From: Thermoplasma sp.
GTDB lineage: Archaea; Thermoplasmatota; Thermoplasmata; Thermoplasmatales; Thermoplasmataceae
Direction of reading: 5' to 3'
Assembly (NCBI RefSeq): GCF_008709555.1
Contig: NZ_VYIJ01000011.1
Span: 1-49,174, forward strand
DNA: 49,174 nt
Within the stretch, counting starts at the first letter, position 1, and each line of letters starts with the position of its first letter. This document shows positions 44,398 through 49,174 of the stretch, in pieces. Below the pieces are notes generated by a model. It ran no database searches, was not told the DNA's origin, and saw nothing but the letters and a program-made list of their open reading frames with translations. Both the position numbers and the translations under genes were made by a program.

Positions 44398-44580
44398 ATA
44401 AATGGTCTTTCAGGCGGATCCTTAGCAAGGTCTGACATAAGCCTGCGAATTTGGCATGAGTATGGATAAGACTTTGAGACGAGAGAATTCTGCGATGAGA
44501 TATACAAGCTTTTCCTAACGATAGATGGCGTTATGGGGACCAAAATTATGGAGAAGTTATTGGTTATGGATAAGCTGTAA
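44398..44580 (+). pseudogene. possible gene remnant with an in-frame stop
   Basis: One plus-strand frame reads NGLSGGSLARSDISLRIW... to a TAA at 44467-44469 and then, still in frame, DFETREFCDEIYKLFLTIDG... to TAA 44578-44580. Both parts look protein-like and there is no start codon at the left. The family is not recognised. It may be a decayed gene end, or chance. Confidence 0.3.
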
Positions 44581-45029
44581 AACCATCCTACAGACTAGAG
44601 ATACGGGAGTGTCCCCAATGTAAAAATCGATTGACAGCATTCATACCTGTGCCATGATCAGGTGAAGGTTGCCACGGAATCGATGCCTGTAAGTAACTTC
44701 GCCTCTACGGTATATGCCCGTATATATAGAATCTTGACTGAAAAATGAAAATCCCTAGTTTGGCTTAGGAGCATCTCATTAGAGGAATACCTGTTAAGAT
44801 TGTGCGTGCATTATACGAATTTCCCATGGGCAGACCTCATCTGGCAAGGAACTTCCAAATTCAAGACTTGGACTAGCTCAATAAATTACAGAAGCCATTA
44901 TGATACATCTGATCGTTATAAACAGAGCTCTTCAAAAGCCATAAATCAGTTAGATTAAAATATGTCTGGTTAAAATTATGAAATGGTCGGCCTACTTTTT
45001 CAAAATATGGTGGGCTGTCTGATGATCAA
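44581..45029. other. gene-poor, apparently decayed region
   Basis: No intact gene was found. A short plus-strand frame near 44604-44660 includes ECPQCKNRLTAF, a zinc-ribbon-like fragment that could come from a dead transposase or other gene. The rest shows short frames in all directions. No terminal inverted repeats or target duplications were identified by eye. Confidence 0.35.
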
Positions 45030-46565
45030 TCAATCCTCTTCATCCTCTTCACTGCAGTTCTCTTCGATGAATTTCTCCAGAAACACCTTTGCTTTGCCCT
45101 CAGTGAGCTGAACTATATTGTTTACGAATTCGCACACCTCCTCGCGGTGTTCATCTATCCCAAGGAGTTTTTCCTTGCCCTTTTCGTAGCCCTCAAATAC
45201 ACCTGAATTGATAGCATGCATGGCATCAGTAAGAATTGAGAGATCATCATTTTCCTTGTCAAGACCGTCTAGGAAACTGTTCACGCTTTGGAAATCAGAG
45301 TTATCCATCAGCTTTGATACCCCTTCGAGTACGTTAGATATGATGTCCTCATCATCTTCACTATTCTCGATGGCAATCTTCAGGTATCTGGATGCAGAAC
45401 CAACATCATCTCTGTCCATGTATGAAAGAAACAGCTCGTAGGCGACATCAGGGTCCTCATCAAATTCGGACATGGCCTTGATAGATTCGTCAATCTTTCC
45501 AAGTTTTCGAAGCTGGGATCCATAGAGGCTGACATTGTAAGGGGTTCTGTCCAGCTCCATGAGTTCCTCCGCAGTATGCAGCGCGGCATTGTGGTCTCCC
45601 TTCTGATCTTCGGCCAAGTATTTGATCTCAAGTACCTCATCATCTTTCAGGCCGCTCTTATCTATCTCATCGATAAGGCGATCATAGGAGCCATCATCCA
45701 GGAGGAAGTCGAACCAGTATATCTTTGCCTCTCTATCAGCGTTAGCTTTGAGAAGGTCTTCATACGTCTTGTAGGCATCATCCTTTCTGTTTTGGTCATA
45801 ATATACTCTGGCAAGTGCATCATACAGAAAGGGTTCTTCCTTGTAGATCTTAATGAACTCTTTAAGGATGTCTTCAGCTGTATCGAAGGATCCCACACTC
45901 TTAAGGGTCTCGACAAGGGTGCCCACGTACTTAAAGTCCTCAGTATCCTTGAACGCTTCAAGTAACTCTTTGAGATAGCTTTCAATATCCTTCTGCGCAA
46001 GAAGTATGTTCAGCTTCAGATCATGTGCATCGGTGTTTTCCTTATCCTTCTTTATTGCTGTATTAACATTTTGAAGGGCCTTCTTGTAATCGCCTTCGTG
46101 ATACTCCATATCGGCAAGATCGAGATAGGCGTCTGGGTCGTTGGGTTGCATTTCTAGATATTTTTGAAGGTCTTTTTTTGCAAGATCGTACTCCTCGAGA
46201 TACTGCTCGGCCTTTGCTCTGTTATAGTAGGCGAATGGATAACTTGGATCCGCTTTTATGGCCTTTGCGGCTTCTGTCTTGGAGTCGTTGAATTTACCCA
46301 TTGATCCGTAGCAGATACTCTTGAGTGAATGGATCTCGGGATTGTTCTTTTCTATGTTTTCTGCAAAATTCAATACATCTAGGGCACTCTCGTAATCCCC
46401 CTTTCTATAGAGTGCATCGGCCTTTATCAGGTGATATGGAACTGATCTTGGACTAGCCTTTATGGCTTTTTCTATGTCACTTATTGCGCTATCATAATCG
46501 CCTGAATTTACCGCATTCTTTGCTCTGGTGGCATACTCTTCTGCATCATCTTTATTTGATATCAT
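45030..46565 (-). CDS. TPR-repeat protein
   Basis: A 511-residue soluble, acidic protein made of tetratricopeptide repeats. Clear units run from residue 7 onward (AKNAVNSGDYDSAISDIEKA, ADALYRKGDYESALDVL, RAKAEQYLEEYDLAKKDL, LADMEYHEGDYKKALQNV, LARVYYDQNRKDDAYKTY). The C-terminal third is more divergent and ends in EENCSEEDEED. TPR proteins are scaffolds for protein complexes; no partner is evident. AAGGTGA lies 6 nt upstream of the ATG at 46565. It has no signal peptide and is a single-gene unit. Confidence 0.88.
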   Translation of the reverse strand: MISNKDDAEEYATRAKNAVNSGDYDSAISDIEKAIKASPRSVPYHLIKADALYRKGDYESALDVLNFAENIEKNNPEIHSLKSICYGSMGKFNDSKTEAAKAIKADPSYPFAYYNRAKAEQYLEEYDLAKKDLQKYLEMQPNDPDAYLDLADMEYHEGDYKKALQNVNTAIKKDKENTDAHDLKLNILLAQKDIESYLKELLEAFKDTEDFKYVGTLVETLKSVGSFDTAEDILKEFIKIYKEEPFLYDALARVYYDQNRKDDAYKTYEDLLKANADREAKIYWFDFLLDDGSYDRLIDEIDKSGLKDDEVLEIKYLAEDQKGDHNAALHTAEELMELDRTPYNVSLYGSQLRKLGKIDESIKAMSEFDEDPDVAYELFLSYMDRDDVGSASRYLKIAIENSEDDEDIISNVLEGVSKLMDNSDFQSVNSFLDGLDKENDDLSILTDAMHAINSGVFEGYEKGKEKLLGIDEHREEVCEFVNNIVQLTEGKAKVFLEKFIEENCSEEDEED

Positions 46566-47131
46566 CTTGATTCACCTTATCTCTGACCTCTTCTCATTGT
46601 TCTCCTGAGAAGTTCCTGCTAGGCATCATAGGGAACCATAATATAATTCAGCCATGGCAGGCATAAAGTCGGGCTAGTCCTCCCTACTCATTTTTGTTAG
46701 CTTGGTTCCACAACGTCGATTCAATATTTAGGAGGGTTATTTAAATTTTGATACATGAGATACTGAAACAAGGTGGAAACATCGCAATAAGATTCTCAAA
46801 GTGAGCTATTCCTCAGCTAAAGCACCGGAGATTCCATTCAGTGAAGAAACACCTAGATGTACAGATATATAATAGACAAGCTGGGCGCTGCGATCTTCAT
46901 AGCCATATATTCTGATCGCACCACACCTATTTTGTAAATACAATTTTCAAAATGTTTATTGCGGTATTGTTGTATGAATTTTTCTACTAGAAGAAACCTA
47001 TGTATCTTAGGTCAGAAGATAGAGATTTACAGCTACTCTTAAACATCTAACATCCCTTAACTGATTCTCAGCTTAGGTCTCAAGGCATACCAACACGGAA
47101 CATCCATGATTATTACAGAAAAGGAACGCAA
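46566..47131. other. long intergenic stretch without a recognised gene
   Basis: Only promoters and short sequence repeats are seen. ATTATATTA at 46637-46645 (minus) is the likely TPR gene promoter. GGAGGGTTATTTAAATTTTG at 46731-46750 is another promoter-like run. An inverted repeat ACCTA-N7-TAGGT lies at 46996-47012, and its half-site context CTTAGGTC recurs at 47072-47079. No RNA family was recognised. Confidence 0.4.
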
Positions 47132-47620
47132 TCAATGCTGATCATTTTCTTCGGTTTGGAAGGGACAACCCTCAACTTCGGAACAGGTTCTTCCAAGACT
47201 CTTGAGCAGTGAAAACACAATTCCGATCCCCTTCTGGGTATCTTCATCCTTCATCTTGTCAAGTATGCCTTTCAAGCCTCCAACCGGTTCCACGTCTTCA
47301 GTCTTGATTGCTATCTCTACAGACTTGATGGCATTGGTGTAGTGTGGAAACATACTGAGATCTATTGTTGTGAGAGAGTTCATTATGACTTCAGAATTCT
47401 CTATAAGATTCATCAAAAAGCCACTAGAAAGCATCTTCTTAATCGCGCTGGTGACGTCCTCATCTGCTAGCATCCTGTAAATTATATCCATTATACCGCT
47501 CCTGTCCATTTCAACAATTATGGATAAGAGCTTCTGAACGGATGAATCAGCTGTGGGTTGATCGCGCTTTTCAGTAAGTTTTTCCAAGATATCGCCCCCC
47601 AAATTCAAATAAGTTTTCAT
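47132..47620 (-). CDS. DUF1641 family protein (second copy)
   Basis: A 162-residue helical protein with the DUF1641 pattern: SVQKLLSIIVEMDRSGIMDI, then VGGLKGILDKMKDEDTQKGI and GIVFSLLKSLGR, ending near a cysteine pair (CSEVEGC). Family members often sit beside sulfide:quinone oxidoreductases; this one does not. The start may be wrong: the overlapping frame upstream reads well (VLGEYFDENLFEFGG) and would join this one if a run of six G (47600-47595) were one base shorter. Confidence 0.75.
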   Translation of the reverse strand: MKTYLNLGGDILEKLTEKRDQPTADSSVQKLLSIIVEMDRSGIMDIIYRMLADEDVTSAIKKMLSSGFLMNLIENSEVIMNSLTTIDLSMFPHYTNAIKSVEIAIKTEDVEPVGGLKGILDKMKDEDTQKGIGIVFSLLKSLGRTCSEVEGCPFQTEENDQH

Positions 47621-47810
47621 CGAAATACTCGCCGAGCACTTCTTTTGATAGAGCTTTAGTGATTATCATAATATATAAAGTATCAATTGATATATTAATG
47701 TTGTTTGTTCTAGCAATGAGAATGATGATATGCTTCATTTCTATAGAGGATGTTTCCATCAACATTTGACAAAACAAGAAACATAATATCTCCGATAAAC
47801 ATCCAATGGC

Positions 47811-48479
47811 ATGCTTCATTTAGTCATCGCAGACGCCGAGTTAGAGACAATACCTGAGCAGATGCTAGAAGATCCATCCATAAGGCGGTTTGCCAAAAAG
47901 AGAAACAAGCGTATCGATAGGATAATACTCGATTCCAATTACATGCACACAGCAATAGATCGTTATTTTCCAAATGAATCCAAGAGACGTGGTAGGCCAG
48001 ACATAATATACCTGCTTCTGGAGATGACGCAGGAGTCTATCCTCAATCATAAGAATCAGCTGAGGACATACATCCATACCAGAAACAATCAAGTTATCCA
48101 TATAAGCCCCATCACAAGGATGCCTAAATCTTATAACAGGTTCATAGGGCTTTTTGAGGATCTTTTTGAAAAGAGGATAATAACAAATAACGGGAAGAAA
48201 CTTCTTTCAATGGAGGATTCAAATCTGCGCGATTTAATAGACTCAATAAGGCGCGATAGAACTATCCTCCTGCATCCTAAGGGTGAAATGAAGAAACCAT
48301 CGGAATTTATTGATAGATCAGACATTCTTGTCATAATCGGTGGATTCTCGGAGGGGGATTTCCTCAGCGATATTTCTTTTGTCCAGGAGAGATACGCGAT
48401 ATTCGATCAAGAGCTCACGATATGGTCCGTTGCGAATGAAATGGTAGCAAGTTATGAGAGAGCGATAGGATTAACATGA
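47811..48479 (+). CDS. nep1: rRNA pseudouridine N1-methyltransferase Nep1 (Emg1)
   Basis: A 222-residue SPOUT methyltransferase that methylates a pseudouridine in helix 35 of 16S rRNA and helps assemble the 30S subunit. Recognised blocks are RIILDSNYMHTAI, RRGRPDIIYLLLEMTQESILN, LRTYIHTRNNQVIHI and YNRFIGLFEDLF, followed by the C-terminal IIGGFSEGDF in the knot region that binds S-adenosylmethionine. Length is normal for archaeal Nep1. The ATG at 47811 gives the conserved LHLVIADAELE start. Confidence 0.93.
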   Translation: MLHLVIADAELETIPEQMLEDPSIRRFAKKRNKRIDRIILDSNYMHTAIDRYFPNESKRRGRPDIIYLLLEMTQESILNHKNQLRTYIHTRNNQVIHISPITRMPKSYNRFIGLFEDLFEKRIITNNGKKLLSMEDSNLRDLIDSIRRDRTILLHPKGEMKKPSEFIDRSDILVIIGGFSEGDFLSDISFVQERYAIFDQELTIWSVANEMVASYERAIGLT

Positions 48480-48548
48480 ATTCTATCGGCATTCTTGCTA
48501 TTTCAATGTGGAAAGGATAAAATATTGTTGAATAATTGCCGTTAGTGC

Positions 48549-48620
48549 GGATAGGTGGCAGAGAGGTCATGCGTGGGACTGCAGATCCCATCTACTAGGG
48601 TTCGAATCCCTACCTATCCT
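48549..48620 (+). tRNA. tRNA-Cys (GCA)
   Basis: A complete 72-nt cloverleaf. The acceptor stem is GGATAGG (48549-48555) with CCTATCC (48613-48619), and discriminator U is at 48620, as usual for tRNA-Cys. The anticodon stem TGGGA/TCCCA holds the loop CTGCAGA, with anticodon GCA. The T arm is TAGGG-TTCGAAT-CCCTA. No intron and no encoded CCA. The next gene downstream is an integrase, so the 3' half may serve as an attachment site. Confidence 0.94.
48601..48620 (+). other. putative attachment site in the tRNA-Cys 3' end
   Basis: Tyrosine recombinases commonly insert elements into tRNA 3' ends. The T-arm/acceptor half here (TTCGAATCCCTACCTATCCT) lies 49 bp before the integrase gene. The second copy would be beyond the window, so this is inference only. 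Confidence 0.3.
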
Positions 48621-48669
48621 TTTAATTAAATAAACGGATATCTTATATACCATTTCAGATTATCTACTT

Positions 48670-49174
48670 ATGACCCGTGAGCCGAAATATAAAAAATACA
48701 TTACAGAGGGTAGCCCTGAATTTAATCTGCAACTGAAAAGGTGGTATGAGAATCTGAAGGCACATTCAGTAATCACCGCAGAGACTTATTTTAGACACTT
48801 ACTTTTATGGTGCGATAGAGACAATACAAACCCTATGGAACTCTTAGAACTTGCAAGACGGGAAGATTTTAGATATAGGATCATGGACGTCATAAGGAGA
48901 TTTGAGGCAGAAGGCAAAGCTGGTTCATATATTTCGTATGCAGAGAAACCCTTGATTTCGTGGCTTAAATTCAATGGGATTAACGTAAAACTAAGTATCA
49001 ACATAAAAGATGAAAACCGCAATATCAGGTCAGAAAATGAGAGAGTGCCAAATAAGGAAGAATTGGGAAAGATATTAAGAATGGCTACTCCAAGAGCGAG
49101 GGTATCGGTTTCATTAATGGCGTATACAGGTTTAAGACCAGAAACATTAGGAGATTACGAGGGGACGGACTGTC
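48670..49174 (+). CDS. tyrosine recombinase/integrase (5' part, runs off the window)
   Basis: ATG 48670 opens a frame of at least 168 codons without a stop to the edge. The N-terminal part is a helical SAM-like core-binding domain (LKAHSVITAETYFRHLLLWC). The catalytic domain begins near residue 130 (RVPNKEELGKILRMA), and AYTGLRPETLG carries the first catalytic arginine. The second half with the HxxR and tyrosine is outside the window. Codon use looks more AT-rich than the neighbours, judged by eye. Its place immediately after tRNA-Cys suggests it belongs to an integrated plasmid, virus or island. Confidence 0.88.
   Translation, partial: MTREPKYKKYITEGSPEFNLQLKRWYENLKAHSVITAETYFRHLLLWCDRDNTNPMELLELARREDFRYRIMDVIRRFEAEGKAGSYISYAEKPLISWLKFNGINVKLSINIKDENRNIRSENERVPNKEELGKILRMATPRARVSVSLMAYTGLRPETLGDYEGTDC

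Noticed and set aside
47571-47819. 82-residue minus-strand ORF before the second DUF1641 gene
   Set aside because: The first two thirds are low-quality sequence overlapping the Nep1 start region; only the last part looks coding and is treated under the G-run finding.

Overview
The window reads as a chromosomal segment of a Thermoplasmatales archaeon, most likely a Thermoplasma close to T. acidophilum. This rests on an ether-lipid glycerol-1-phosphate dehydrogenase, Rpo6 (RpoK), prefoldin beta, KEOPS Pcc1, Nep1, eS1 and uS15, a class I lysyl-tRNA synthetase, an intron-containing elongator tRNA-Met, TATA boxes about 25 bp upstream of leaderless starts, and GC that looks mid-40s by eye (not computed). 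The nicotinate phosphoribosyltransferase resembles the T. acidophilum enzyme as I remember it but does not look identical. The species call is therefore inference.

Layout. 1-2000: a C-terminal fragment and a small hypothetical protein, tRNA-Met with an intron, ribosomal protein eS1 and a MarR-type regulator. 2222-3585: a TPP riboswitch directly in front of an MFS transporter, so probably thiamine or thiamine-precursor uptake. 3653-7606: an HTH-phosphoribosyltransferase regulator (GfcR-like), LysRS-I and MetRS. 7690-9195: an APC-family permease interrupted by one in-frame TAA, behind a leader that can form a pseudoknot. 9192-13022 (minus): a metal-transporter-like membrane protein, a KDG-type aldolase, G1P dehydrogenase, UPF0179 and Rpo6. 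13102-17080: RNase Z, an FAH-family enzyme and an ADP-forming acyl-CoA synthetase. 17473-22600: an unknown protein, a Toprim protein without an obvious start codon, SSB, ATP-dependent DNA ligase and CysRS. 22801-24111: a candidate structured leader and nicotinate phosphoribosyltransferase. 24252-28587: a DUF1059 protein, a small YHS protein divergent from a YHS-domain copper P-type ATPase, and an aldehyde ferredoxin oxidoreductase. 28865-31858: a HIT protein, RimI, FAD synthase RibL, and an mptA-pfdB-pcc1 cluster. 32072-39087: a very large AglB (about 2081 residues) whose stop overlaps the start of a secreted glycoprotein gene. 39174-43334: a RuvC/RNase H-fold protein, a RecJ-like DHH protein with uS15, and DUF1641 with a sulfide:quinone oxidoreductase. 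43588-48479: a GNAT protein, a decayed stretch, a TPR protein, a second DUF1641 protein and Nep1. 48549-end: tRNA-Cys followed by a tyrosine recombinase that runs off the window, probably the edge of an integrated element.

Most of the window is information processing and central metabolism. The most unusual items are the giant AglB with its repeat-rich, sequon-dense extension, the possible structured leaders before the nicotinate phosphoribosyltransferase and the APC permease, the in-frame stop in that permease, the Toprim gene without a canonical start, and the tRNA-Cys/integrase junction. No CRISPR array, rRNA gene or intact insertion sequence was seen.
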